Shown here one piece after another: positions 47,001 to 59,915 of a stretch of DNA of 64,000 nucleotides; the first letter of the stretch is position 1, and each line of letters begins with the position of its first letter. The DNA lies in the NCBI GenBank assembly GCA_013397115.1, contig VWZW01002445.1, positions 1,279,141 to 1,343,140 of the forward strand, read 5' to 3'. The notes beneath the pieces are model-generated. The model saw only the letters and a list, made by a program, of their open reading frames with translations, had not been told where the DNA came from and searched no databases. The position numbers and the translations under genes are program-made. The stretch is from Edolisoma coerulescens (taxonomy: Eukaryota; Chordata; Aves; Passeriformes; Campephagidae).

Positions 47001-50000
47001 AATTACAAATTATTTCAACGTCTAACTTACTTCAGCTTGTTTAACTTGATGTTGTTAATACAGCTTCTGCTTTTTCTTTCCTTTCCTTCTCTTTTTTTTG
47101 GTATTTGCTGTTTTGCCAAGGTCTCCAAGGGATACGTGCAGGATCCCACCGTGGCCACCTTGGTTCTGTAACACCAGCGTACTAAGCAAGTGTGTGAGTG
47201 GGTGTGCATCAGTGTGCACAATACAGAGAAACTGACTTGAAATACTTGAGTTTTAGCCAGCTTGCCAAAATTGACACAGATGGCACTCTTCAGCATTCTG
47301 CATAAGCTGTGCTGGTTTGGTTGAGGCACATTTGCTTTGTGTCTGCTACTGCTGACTTGTTTTATTGTAAGCTTTTGTAGGAATCTCTGTTGCTTAGCTT
47401 GGCAAGTTCTCAGTAGATGGGTTCTTGGGAGTTTTTTGAGGCATCCTGTGCCATTAGGGTCAGTGGTATGAATGCGCATTTGTATTGTCACCAGGGTGGC
47501 TCAAGTGCCAGTGTTGATAGATTGAAACAAGTCTGGTGCCACTGAATTTCTGCTGGAGCCCTCATGTGCTTTTTGTATTTTTACAGCTGAAGTCTGGAGG
47601 ATGCCACTGACACTGTATTGGACCAGGTCCTGCTTTCAGCACAGCCCGTTTTAGACAGGGCAGCCTGTGTAGGTGTCCCCCTCTGTTAGGCGCTTGGTAG
47701 GAGTGATTGCATCACCTGTCCAAAGTGTCTGGTGCAGAGCTTTGCAGGAGTGTGACCGACACAGACTGAAGAGAGAAAAGAAGAGCTGAGAGCTCACATG
47801 TAGGAGAGCCATCATGGCACAGCACATGCTTGTGTAGGTCTCTCAGGCTTCTCCCACTGTTCTTGACCACTCCTTTGTCCTGGGAGGTGTGAAGTGATCT
47901 ATGTGATCTATGACCTTTGCCTCTCTTTCACCTCCCCCAGGTTGGGCCAAACTAACTTTGTCGCAGTTCAGACTAAAGGCCATTGTTCCCACAATGACAC
48001 CACTGTTACTGTTACAGTAGCTCTGTCACAGTAAGCACAGCCTCACAGGGTGCTTTAAGCTAAAACCAGTGCTGATTCTGTCAGCTCAATATGAGCCATC
48101 AGTTTCACAAGACAGAAAACAAATCAAAATTACCTTCTCAAGGCTGAAGATCCACAAGCAATTGCAATGTAAAAAAAGGATAAACTCAATAAAAGTTGAT
48201 TTAACAACATCATTTTAACTTGTTAAAAATGCTAAGGCAATAGTTAAAGCTTTTCTGCAGAGTATCTATTTAACTTCCCAAGTATGCCTTGACAAAAGCA
48301 ATGACATACTTGACACGTGAATGGCCAGCAAGACAGTCTGTAATTCTGAGTAACTTTGAAGTGTGCTGAAACCTCTCTGGGTTATTTGTATACTAACGTA
48401 TAGTTGCATAATATTATTCAAGAGAATATTTATTCATCTAACACTGAAGGCTAGAGAATGCTGGTAGTTAGGTTGCTGGAGCCGAGTTCCATTTCTGAAT
48501 GTGCTGTATAATATCAGACAAATTTACTGGGGAGCTATATTCGGAAGAAGTTAAAATATGAAAAGAGAGCAAAATTTGTTAGTGCAAGAAAACAATTCCT
48601 AATCAAAATCACTGATGCAACAAAAAGAAATTCACAAAAACAAGTGCTGCTTGGAATTATTGGAGAGCTGCTCAATCTTTTAACTTGATCTTGAGACTGA
48701 AACATCTTTCTGTCCATGGAGGTGATTGAAGTAAAACGTGTAGTTCTCTGCAGCAGTGTGTCAGTGACATGGATTTGCCTCTGTGGTAATAAAGCTGCTC
48801 AGTCAGAAGAGAGGCATTCTGGCGATATGCAGAGGTGCTGAATCTGTAAGCCTGTCTGTGAGTCCTGTACAGACTGCTTTCTGGTGGATTGAAGAAGACC
48901 ACCCCAAGAATGTGCGAGATAAACTACTGGTTAAGCAATGAGATGCGTTTTCTGAGGCTGAGGTCAGAGCTATATGTTGTAGCTGCTCATTATTTTTGTT
49001 GTTCTGCTGGAAACTGCAGTAAAAGGACCTTGCTGGGCATGCTGAACAAAGAGAGAGAGAAAAAATTATCTAAGTCTTAGATGGCTCCAAAGTAAGCTGG
49101 AGCACTCGAGTAAGGAATGTCCAAGCTTAGTAATTAAGCCCAGTAGGACTGGGAGGTCCTGTTATTTCCCCTCTGAGAACACCAAAGCCGGCTGCCTCAG
49201 CCAGTGGTGTTTTTTCCGTGCCTCTGCTCTGGGTGGCCATTTTACAATTTGTGTCCAGGTGTTTGCGTAAGAGCTGGAAGCAAACCCTGCGTTCTCTGCA
49301 TGTTAACCAAGGAGTGCTTGCTGGCAGGCTGACACAGTTTTATTTGATGAGGCAAAACTTCACAAGCAACACCAGTTTAAGGAGTTTTCCCTTCTGCCTT
49401 GTCTCCATGCAGCTGTTCTCAGCTGCAGTGATGCAGATGTCCACCAGGTTACACAGTACCAGGAAACTAATGGAGCTCTACTTCAGCTCTCTGGTTTTCC
49501 TTAAGTGTTTTTAGGGAGCAGTGCAGCCATAGAGGCTACTGTGGGCAAGAACAAGTGTCTGGCACAGAAGGGCAGGAAATACATAAGCTTGAAGTGGTTC
49601 CATGTGTTTCAAACCACAAGCTGAGAATGTAGTCCTTTTTCTTTTTCTCTTGGGCAGGGGAAGGTTTTGCACCATCTGTTTTAATTTCTATCTACCTCTT
49701 TCAGGAAAATAAAGAAACTTGTGATTTTTCTGATGTTGAAACTGCTCTAGAAGGCTAAAAAAATCAACTCCAGTACATTTTGTAAAAAGGCAATTATAGT
49801 CATTATTAAACACTAGGGTATCTCTGCTCTGAATGTGTCAGTGAATGTTTTATTTGTTATTTATTAAAAGAGGCTTTCTACAAGCTCAAAGTTGGAGCCA
49901 TCTTTCATTGCTTATTTGGTGCATCCATTAGGATTTGTTGCAATACATTCATTAGCAATCTCTGTGCATGTAGAGGTGATTCTTTCTGTAGAGGTGGTTG

Positions 50001-53000
50001 AACAGGGGTTAGCAAATACATTTTCTGAAATAACAAAAAAAAAAGGGAAATGAAGCATAGAAATTTACCACATCACCTGAGACATGTTTAGTATGCCTGA
50101 AAGAGCAGAGTGAAGTATTGGCAGTGGTTTCCTGGCACGTTTGTTTTATGGGAAGTTAAATTTTAAAGCGCCATTTAAAAATCTTAATCAGGTGCACATG
50201 GTGTCTGTGGATAAAAAGATGTGGTGAAAAACATGGATTCTTACAGCTCTGCGACTTTCTTTTAAGATGTGCAAGAGCATCAGAGTGTCCCCTGTCCTCC
50301 CTTTGTTTGGAGATGGTGTCCCTTTGAACATCCTCCTCTCCTGCCACAGAGTGACCGAAACCAGCGGCTCCCTTGTTTACAAGTCCAGCCTCCATCTGCT
50401 CAGAGCCTGTAAATGATAAAGAGCATCTTGCCAAGCACCCTTCACTGGGTTCCAGGACTGTAGGTGCTGTAACAATTTGTTGTGTCTCACTGTGATCCAG
50501 TAGAAGCCATCAGTGAGAGAAGCACACCTGACCCTGAGGCTCTGGTACCTGCTCTGCACTACTGGGGTATTGTCCCCCAAAGCCAGACAGTGTTTCCTTC
50601 TATGAGTAAGTGTTTCCTCTGCTCCCCTCCCTGGGGAGCCCCTGGGAGGTATTCTCTCAGTCCTGTGGCTGAGCTGTCCGCTTTGTGCTGTTGTCACGTC
50701 ATATGTGCTGTGGCCTTGTCCTCCTATTTTGTGGTGATATGTAAAGTATACAGCAGCCAGAAATTGCTACTTTCTGTACGCAGAGTTCAGACGCTGAAAT
50801 TGCTGTGATTTCCTTTCCCCCACCTGTGAGCTTCCTCTTCTTTGCGTAACTGAGATTCTTAAGGGGTCATCGTGGCTGAAACAGCTCCCTGCACTGCAAT
50901 GATGGTAATTTGATGAATGTAATGGCAAGGACAGATGTGCCTGACTGGTCAAGGCTAGGTCTCTGCAGCTTTCAAAGCCAAAACAGACTTGGCTGCTTCT
51001 CCTGTGACAATAGCAGCAGCTGCAATGCTTACGGCTTCCTCTTCTGCTCACGGCTTCCCTTAAGGAAAATGGAAGCGTGATGATGACAAAATTGAGAAGC
51101 TGCTTCAGGGGGAATTTTCTTATAATGTTTTTGGCAGTTTGTTGTGTTGTTTGGTTTTTTTAGAAGTACCACTAGTGAGTTCAAGGAACAAGTGCTGACT
51201 GCTGGGCAAGAAGTATGCTGTTAGCGTGAGATGACCAGCAGCAGCTGCAGAACTGCAGAGTGACTTGGCCTATTTTCCTCGAGTCTGTAATCATGCTCTG
51301 CAAGAGCTCTTTTCTTTGTTTGGGAAAAGCACAGTCCCCACTTGCTGCTTCTCACCTGCTGGCTCGTTGAGCCTTTTAGCAATTGCTTGAGTATACAACT
51401 TCCTAGCAGACACAGGAGTGCTGTCCCAGCCTGTTGGAGAGGCCTCCCAGTCTCCAGGCCCTCACTGAAAGCTGTCAGCTGCAACAGTGCCACGGGGGAA
51501 TCTCATATATTCTCATTTTTCCCCCTCTTTCATCACCCTTCACTTCCCTGGCACCTCGCCAATCATCGAGTGTTCACACTTAGGAAAGGTTGTTCACTGG
51601 TGTGCACAGACCCACCCTGATCCAGCAGCCAGCTTGTGATGATGCCAGTTCATCTGGGGATTGTCATGATGTTTTCAGGAACTCTCACCTGTGTTTTCGT
51701 GATGAAAATCATGATATGCCAGCACAGCTAACAACGTGGACTTCAGTGATGTAAACATGTCCTCCTCTTACTCGAGGAGACCTTGCTCACGGCTCCGTTG
51801 CCATGGCTTAGCAAAGCCCTTGCTGCAGATGACGGATATGAACTTTTTAACTGCTGTCTTGTGTGACTGCCAGATGTCAGCATGGTGTTCTCTGAGGCAG
51901 GGAGAGATACAGCAGGTGTCAACTGAAGGTCTGAATCAGTCAAGCACTAAATACCTCAGACAGTGAGAAGGGGTTGTGCTGTGAGCAGCATCTGTAAGGG
52001 CGAGCGGTGAGCAGATTGCTCGCTGAGGGTTGGCAGGCGGAGAGATGAGACATTACTGAGCGGTTCACATGGTGTCCCTGATCTCAGCAACAACCTCCAG
52101 GAAGATGAGATTGCTTTTTATTTTTTCATGCATCTAATTTGATAGGTTAACTAGAATGATCGTTGCCATGGGGTACGGGTTTTTGTGTCATATGTTCCTA
52201 TCTTAGTTTTAACTGGCTCTGTGCTGCTAGATATCTATTGGATATCCAGAACATGGTGGAAACTTAGCAGCCTGTAAATGTACACAATGTGCCCTGGGCT
52301 TCTAGCAGCCAGCCAGCCTGAACCAGGCTTGGCTGGTCAGCCAGGGTGGGCTCCTTCTCTGTAGGTGGTATTGCCATGCACAGTTGGTAGATCCATTTTT
52401 AGACAGCCCTGAAATTTATCTCCAAGAGCTCTGTGGCTCACAAGTATGGATTAAGCTCTTTCTGTATTGGTTATCACTGGCAATATGGGACTTCATTGAG
52501 TTGTTAAAGGGCAAACAATACAAACAAGCCAAACAATGCATCTGAGAATGGTTCCGAGTGGTGGTCTCAGAGGTGCCTGGTTCCTGCCAGCAGTTAATCT
52601 TCCCAGCCAACTAAAAGGAAGTATGGCAGGTGAGGTGGGCAGTCTCCTGCCCCCAGGAGGGCTCCCTCTCCAGACCCAGGGTCAGTGAGCTCTATGCTGC
52701 TTTTGCAGCAACAGCCTCAAAGTGCAAAATTCTCCAGCAAAGTCTAAATACCTGAGGTGTCTCTGAACCTCCATGAACATGTGTAGTCCTGTGCATCATT
52801 GCTGAATTCCATTCTGCCATCGAGAGCCACTCTTCTGCCGTTCCTTAAGAAGTCTCAACCCTCTTAATTTTTAAGTTCTACCAAACTCACTTCTGTTGGC
52901 CTACAGTTCTTTTCTCCTCCTGGGCTTTATCCTTCTCTTGCCTCAGAAGCACCTTGTGTGCTCGAGGCAGTCATTCTCCATTTACACAAACCTCCTCACA

Positions 53001-55376
53001 CTGTGGACTGTCTTCTCCTGTCATCCTGTCTGACTTTCAGGTTTACCAGATGGAGAGAATGGTTGACATGGCTCTCCAGGAGGATCTAGATGCTGGAAGT
53101 GCCTGACTTTCAGAAGAGAGAAGCATCAAACACAGCTTGCCGTGCAATTTTTGAATCTGGAGAGATTTGGTTATACTAATTCCCCTCATTTTTCGTTGCT
53201 ATCACCAGATACTCCAGTTTTTTCTGGGGGACTCTGGGGATTCAAGTCCCTTAAAATGTTTTTTACTTCCTGTAATCTTTTGAGATGTGATTTAGAGATT
53301 CTCCCTACCATGCAAGATAGATGATCTTCTACCGTGGGGTGACCTACAGCAGCAGCCACGTGCATATATGGTTTTTTGCAGCAATAAGGCAGTATTTTTC
53401 TAAATGGGCTTGTTTGTGGGGGACACAGGTTCCCAGCAAGCACCACAACTGGGAGGAGGGCAGAGGGCGTAGGCTGAGTGATTGTATCTTTACATCTACA
53501 GAAAAATAACACAGTTATACAGAGGATATGTCTCTGCTCTTACCTGAAAGAGCAGGCTCATCCATAATTCGGGGACTATTACTTGGTGGGAGAGACCACT
53601 GGAGTGGGTGGCCATCTAGCTGTTATATGGGGGCTGTTGCCTGCGCAGAGAATTAATTCCTCATTAATGAATGAACAAGCTACAAAGTACAAGGTTCTCC
53701 TGGCTTTGTCCGCAGTAGTATTTTCAGTTGTTGCAGGTGGCACCTCTTTGAAAGTTAGAGGAAAGCAGCTGTGTTTCCCAGAGCTGGAACCTTGCTGGGG
53801 CATTTGCTGTATTAAAAATTCTGTTCCTATGCTTTGCAGACATGCTAGCAGTCAGCTGTGCCATCAATAGTGTTTTGCAGTGGGTTTTATGTGTTTGGGA
53901 AATTGTTTGTAAGTTGCATTATGGCACTTGTGCAATGTTACTCAGTTGCTGCAATAGTTTGAGTGTTGTGTGTGCAGCTTTTACGTAGATTGAAAAAGCT
54001 TACTGATGGGGCTGTTACAGTTGAAATGTTTTAAATTTAAGTTGATTTTTAAACAAATTGGGGAGAAGAAGAAATAAAATTATAAGGTTGTTGTGGGTAA
54101 CAAGCTTTTCTTTTTTTCACTAATTCACTGCCTGATGAGAATATAGCATATTGTTTGCCATGTAACTATGGAGTCCTCAGCTTTCAGTAAATAACATGCA
54201 GGATTGTATGGTGCCTTTCAGTGTGTGCAGGCAGCTGTGGGATTGAGGCATGGAGCTAGTTCAGCTGGCAGGGGCGGGATTGAAGTCCTGCATGCACTGT
54301 GATCAGGGGTAGGCAGGACTTAATTGCAGCTAGTCATTACAGAGAACTGCCTTTTTAATGATCACGGCTAACACCCTGCAACAAGGGCTCTTTAATAATG
54401 TCCTTCATATGCTGCTTCTGGGATTACCCCACACCCTTTTCTACCACCGAGGCCTGTGCCTGAGCAGATAGATAACTTCTTATTAATAGATATAGAACAC
54501 CACTTGCTTGTATTTAGGATTGTCCTCTTATCTGTGTTGTAGAGGGTTTGAATAAGATTATTTTGCCTTTTCTCACCCTCCCACCATTTTTATCTTCAAT
54601 AAATGGCCTGTGGATGGTGGTGCACAAGAGAAGTGACTTATCAGAGACCAGGCAGCCTCCTTATTTTAGCAAAGCAGCCAGACAAGAAGGAAATCTGCCC
54701 AGACGCAGAGGCTGAGAGATGATTGTGCAACCAAAGACCGACTGCTTCACAGAACCATGCACTTGCAGGCAGCTGATTTCATCTGTCATTAATGAAGTTT
54801 CAAATGGACTGTGCCTTTTATCTTCTTTTTCTAGCAGGGGTTTTTCTGTTACAGCTCACATTTCCAACACTGCCCTGGAAGAAGGAAATCTCGATTACAG
54901 CAGCAGTCACCATTGCTGCCTAAATTAGCTGAACCAGTCTTGCATGAACTGCAATTGTGACCTCCGCCTGTGCTTTGCTCATCTTTCTGTTTTGGGAAGC
55001 TGTTAAAGAATTATTTTACTCCATCCAGAAATATGTACTTAATAATATGTGGGTGTTGCTTCACTGTGTTGAGGTGTAACATTTGGAATTGTACAGCTGC
55101 AGTCAGTGACATTTCTCCAGGGCACAGTTATCCTGATTGGCTCTCATAGGGATGGAAAATTCCATTTACTATCTTGGCTGGTGTCACAAGCTGGAAACTT
55201 TGACTTTTTTTGCATTCAAATACAAAAAGCATTAGCTCTTATTATTTTTTTTTTAGAAAAAGGCTGTGATGAAACTGTGTGAGAGTCCGTGCTGTCCCTT
55301 GCTCCCAATCTGTAGACACAGTTTCTGTACTATTGCTTGCATTAAAACTTGGGTAAGTTTTAAGATGGTGGAGATC

Positions 55377-55418
55377 AAACAGGTTTTATCAACTTTAAAA
55401 CAGGTTTTATCAACTTTA
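55377..55418 (+). repeat. 21 bp perfect tandem duplication
   Basis: Two identical adjacent units, each AAACAGGTTTTATCAACTTT plus A (55377-55397 and 55398-55418). Perfect identity suggests a recent slippage or duplication event, possibly polymorphic. Confidence 0.9.
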
Positions 55419-55744
55419 TGAATAGTTCTCAGGGTCCTCCTCTTTTCAGGTTCAGGAGGAGGGACGTTAAAGCAATACAAAGGTTCATCAGTCCTCCAGC
55501 AAGTACAATGGATGAAAAAGAAAAGCACTTTCAGGTATTTCCAACTACCAACAGGAAACTGGTGAACCAGAGCTGCTGCCTACAGTGTTTGTGTGGGCGT
55601 AGCACTATGCTGAGTCCTGTCCTCTTGACATTTTCCCCTGAATAGTGCTAATTTTTGGCTAGCTAATTTCAATACATGTCCTGATGCAAGAGAGTGGACA
55701 AGATAGTTCTGAAACATTGGAAGAGGGAATTGAGGTGCATTGTC

Positions 55745-55880
55745 ATGTACAGAGGGAAATTTGGATGGGAGAGAATGAGAGATACAAAGGGGAAGAAATA
55801 TGGAGTGCAGTGGAGGGAAAGAAGAGGAAAGGGGAATAAGGAGCAGAAAAAAAGGAAAGGAAACACCAGAGAAAAAATCT
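55745..55880 (+). repeat. Purine-rich tract
   Basis: Strong G/A bias on the + strand, including 25 consecutive purines at 55812-55836 and 19 at 55845-55863. The resulting open frame is rich in K, R, E and G and looks like a by-product of composition. Long homopurine runs can form triplex DNA, but nothing here shows that one does. Confidence 0.6.
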
Positions 55881-56336
55881 TCTTATGGGAGTGTATAGCA
55901 GAGGGGAAAAGTCAAGAAAAAAATACTCTGAGAAACACAAGGATGTGGTTGTACATTGCATGGCAAAGTAAATTAAATGAAAAGATAACACAGAGCTGGG
56001 TAGATTATACATGAGAATGTGTATGTCACAGTATTATAGTAAAACTTTGAGATAAGAGTTATAGTGTTTCTCTGTAACTGGGCACCTTGAGGCAATTTTG
56101 TTTCTTATTAATGTTATCTTTCCTCCTGCAGTTTGGTTGGCATTTCACATCTTACTTCTATATAGAGAAAGAAAATATAAAGTTACACGGTAAGACAGCA
56201 GTTTCAGCCTACCAATTCAGTACATCATCTTGGGATTTGCAGAAACCATAGTCAGTGTCTTTCTGCAATGAAGATTTTTAATATTGTTCTTTGTACTACC
56301 ACAGCAGCTAGAAATCCAGATAAGGGGTAGGCCACA

Positions 56337-57003
56337 AGCAGTGGGTTAACCCCAGCCAGCAGCCAAATACCCACCCAGCCTCTCACTCACTGCCCTGCAA
56401 GATGGAGAGAAAATAGAAGGAAGGCAAAAAGACCCATGGATCGAGATAATGACAGTTTTATAAGGAAAGCAAAAGCTGTACATGCAAGCAAAGCTGTAAA
56501 TTCATCTACTGCTCCCCATCAACAGAAGTGTTCAAGGCCATGCTGGATGGGGCTTTGAGCAACCTGGTCTAGTTGAAGGTGTCTCCGCCCATGGCAGGAG
56601 GTTGGGAGTAGGTGGTCTTTAAGGTCCCTTCCCACCCAAACCATTCCGTGAGTCTATGATTCTATGTGTAATGATTGCTTGGGAAGAGAAATGCCATAAC
56701 CTAAAATATTCCCCCTTAAACCTCCTTGTCTTGAGCTTTTATCACTGAACACAACATCATATGGGCTGGAAAATCCCACTGCTCAGCTGGAGCCAGCTGT
56801 CATTGCCAGTGTCTTGCCCACTTGTGAGCCTGCTTTGGGATGAGGGGGAGGGAGCAGAGAGGCGGAAAGCCTTGTTGCTGTGTGAGCACAGTTCAGCGGC
56901 AGCGGAAACACTGATACGTTATCAACACGTTTTAACCACAGAAAGCCCAGCGCCCGCGAGATGCTGTGAAGCAGCTTGTGTCACACCCACACCAGAACAT
57001 CAG
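56337..57003 (-). mobile_element. Solo LTR of an avian endogenous retrovirus, reverse orientation
   Basis: On the + strand it begins AGTGGGTTAACCCCAGCCAG, the complement of the LTR end typical of a widespread bird ERV group (GCTGGCTGGGGTT...). It continues with a GATCGAGATAATGACAG block, AAAGCAAAAGCTGTACATGC, GCTTGGGAAGAGAAATGCC, GAGCTTTTATCACTGAACAC (complement of a polyadenylation signal, here decayed from AATAAA to GATAAA at 56738-56743), and near the far end GTGTGAGCACAGTTCAGC and GTTATCAACACGTTTTAACC. No gag, pol or env sequence adjoins it, so it is a solo LTR. It is interrupted by a CR1 at 56521-56666. Family rank (ERVK or ERVL) is unresolved; no target-site duplication is obvious. Confidence 0.7.
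56521..56666 (+). mobile_element. CR1 LINE 3' end inserted in the LTR
   Basis: Begins GAAGTGTTCAAGGCCATGC and continues with GGATGGGGCTTTGAGCAACC, TGGTCTAGTTGAAGGTGTC, GCCCATGGCAGGAGGTTGG and GGTCTTTAAGGTCCCTTCC. It ends in three octamers at 56643-56666: ATTCCGTG, AGTCTATG, ATTCTATG. This is the diagnostic avian CR1 3' terminus with its (ATTCTATG)n tail. At ~146 bp it is a short, heavily 5'-truncated copy. LTR sequence resumes immediately after it (TGTAATGATTGCTTGGG). Confidence 0.92.
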
Positions 57004-59119
57004 CACTGTGCAGGGGACTGCACAGCCTCGGGGGGAAAGGGCAACCTGTCCTCCACAGTCGCTAGCAGAGCAGTGAAATAGTGCTGCACCGGGTGACTGA
57101 TAATGTGCAGTGCTGAACAGTCAAGGATGGTCAAGAGGACAAGTAGTAAAGTAGTCCTGGCATTAAAGATTAGGAAACAGTTTATTTGCAATGTCTTGTG
57201 CATGGTGTGCTTTTTTGAATCACTGCTCACAGTCGGTTATAAGTAAATAAATGACAGACAGGAAATAAATACCAATTTCCATTTTATGGTGAGCTAGGAC
57301 TCATTTTTATTTATCTTGTGTGCTGAGGTAGCAACAGATCAAACTCAAAGCAACTCTCAGAAAGCAAACCTTTTCCTCCTGTTGCTTGCTGCTGTGTGGC
57401 TTCCTCCTTGGATGATTTTCACACCTGCTTGTCTGTCACATCTGTGATCTGTTGATTGTCCATTTGGGCTTTCTGGAGAGGCGAACATGGAGGAAAAAGA
57501 TGTGGGTATTTTGGTATGGTTTTGGGGGTTTGTGTCTTGGTTTTTTTGTTTCTTTCTTTGTTTTGGGGTTTTTTTTATAGTGAGTATCTATTTTCCTTCA
57601 CTCTGTAAAGGAAAACAGCCTTCTTGCCCTAGACATTTATTAGCAGTCTCCACAATTTTTCCCTTTATTTTACATGTCTGAAGTGTTTTGAAGGTGAAAA
57701 ACTTTAGCACAATGCATGTGAAGTCTTTATTAGTCCTTGTTTGGTGACTGGAGGAGCTGAAGTGGTGAAATACATGATTTACTGAAGTTCAGGCAGAAAT
57801 ACGGTTACAAAACTGGGGTCAGGATTCAAGAGTCAAAGCCTTTCACTTCCTCCTTTCTTGTGTCAGTGTTTGCCTGTGGAAAGGGGCCTCTCATCCTCAG
57901 AGCATTAGGCTTTCCTTTAAGAGTAGGTTCTTGTCAGTATTGGAGATCATGCAGGATTTATGTTTGTGCAGGTAGCTGTGTCTGTGGAAAATTTAGTTCT
58001 CTCCAATTGTTGCAGAAGAACTAGGTATTGGCAATAAAGCCAGAGCTTTATTTATGACATCCATTATAGCAGGACAGTAGAAAAAGATCATACGAAGCAC
58101 TTGCACAGATTGATTCCTGGGTTATAAAATTGTTCTGTGGTCAGATAAACTAGGGTCTTCTACCACATGAGCAGAAAATGCTTTGTGGTGCCAGCTGGCC
58201 TGTTTTGTTTTGCAGAGCAGAACAAGTCCTTTCTTTTGTTACCCTCAGGGCACTAGTGGAGAAAATTGTACGTGTAATCTCTGGACCGGTGGGCATGCAT
58301 TCCTGCCTGCCCCTTCCTTGGAGCAGGTGGTTCTCTATTAAGCTTGGCCTAGGCTTTTCCATCTGTGCTGGTGCACTCCAACACCATGTGTTAGTGAAGG
58401 AAAGCCCGGCCCATTAGTCCTGAGGGGCAGGCAGCTCTTGGGCAGTTTTCCTGGTGGCCTCTGTGACTGGAGACAGGACTGGAAACCACAGGAGCACGCA
58501 GCCAGCAGAGAGGCTGAGGGTTGTGTGGCTGGCTTGCTCTGGGTCCCAGCATCATGCCCAGCCCACTTCCATGTAGACAGGATGTTTGGAGCCAAGCTTT
58601 CTCTGTAACCTAATTGCATCTGCAGGACTACAGCCACCCAAGAGTGAGCACAGGGAGTTAGGTGGAATTCAAACCATCTGAAATCAGGAGTACAACAGCA
58701 TCTGGGCCTAATGCCACTGGCCTTTTCTCCAGTATGTATTTGCCTTCGGAGTAATTGGAAGTTGCATCTTCCTCCTATATATAATTGCTTCTTAATACAA
58801 AGGCATGATTCCTCTCCTTTCATTAAGGTGTTGAATTTTCCTACAGTGGAAGATTCATTTCCTTGATACATATTTTCTTTGTTTTTTACTGAGTGTAATA
58901 ATGACCAGTGGACTTCAGATGCTCATTCTTTGTCAGGGACAAGAAAAAACAAGGAGGAAACCAGCTGATTTTTAAAAAGAAACAGCATTTCCAGGGAACA
59001 CTTCCAGAAGCATTTTATAACACAGGGGAGGAGAATGTATCCCTCTTGTCCAGTTCTTCCCTATCCTCTCTAGCCTGAGAGGTACAAAAGGGAAGTGTGC
59101 CATTCTGAACAGATTGATG

Positions 59120-59915
59120 TAATATCTATGGGCAGGAAGGAAGATCCAGGGAATTACAGGTTTGTCCGCTTCACCTCAGTCCCTTGGGAGATGATGAAGA
59201 AAATCCTCTTAGAAAGCATTTCCAAACACATGAAGGGTAAGAAGGTGATCATGAGTAGTCACCATGGATTTACGAAGGGGAAATGATGCTTGACCAGCCT
59301 TACTGCTTTCTGTAATGAGGTGACTAGCTTGGTGGACAAGGGAAGAGTGATGGCTGTGGTTTACCTTGATCTTAGTAAGGTCCCAGTCTCCCATAACCTT
59401 CTCACAGACAAGCTGATGGTATGGATTAGATTAGTGGGCAGTGAGATGGATTTAAAACTGAACAACCCAGCCCAGAGGGTTGTGATCAGTGGTATGAGAT
59501 CCAGTTGGAGGCCAGTTGGAGTGGTGTACCTCAGGGGTCCATACTGGGGCTGGCACTGTTCCACATTTTCATTAATGACCTGGATGATGATGCAGAGTGC
59601 ACTCCTGGAAAGTTTGTAGGTGATGAAAAACCTGGGAGGAGTGGCTGATGAGCCAGAGGATTGTGCTGCCATGGAGAGGGACCTTGGCAGTCTGGACAAA
59701 GAGGAATCTCATCAAGGCTGACACAGGAAATGCCAAATCCTGTATCTGGAGATATTTGAGGGTAAGCCCCTGCACCAGTACGGGCTGGAGGTTGGAAGGC
59801 AGCTCTGCAAAGAAGACCTTGGGATCTTGGGGGACAACATGCTGCCCATGAGCCAACCATGTGCTTTTGTGGCAAAGGCAGCCAACAGCTTCCTGGGCTG
59901 CTTTGGGAAGAAGAC
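59120..59915 (+). pseudogene. Degraded CR1 LINE ORF2 (reverse transcriptase) fragment
   Basis: The translation carries CR1 reverse-transcriptase landmarks in order: DPGNYR (from ~59143), an SKHMK..HGFTKGK stretch, CLTSL, VYLDLSK (RT motif A region, ~59358), a RVVISG..SSWRPVGVVYL stretch and, in another frame, a SILG...FIND-x-DD stretch. It is clearly non-functional. There is an in-frame TGA at 59284-59286. Part of motif A after LSK is deleted. A larger deletion precedes the NPAQRVVISG stretch, a frameshift follows at ~59525, and the FADD catalytic box is changed to FVGD with further deletion. DNA similarity to the CR1 C-terminal coding part continues to about GGGCTGCTTTGGG at 59899. The 3' UTR and octamer tail are absent. 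Confidence 0.85.

Noticed and set aside
55694..56014. 106-codon basic open frame
   Set aside because: Produced by the purine-rich tract; composition is K/R/E/G with no pattern of a known family.
57487..57681. Short hydrophobic open frame resembling a membrane protein
   Set aside because: Its Phe/Trp/Val-rich composition follows from a T/G-rich low-complexity stretch.
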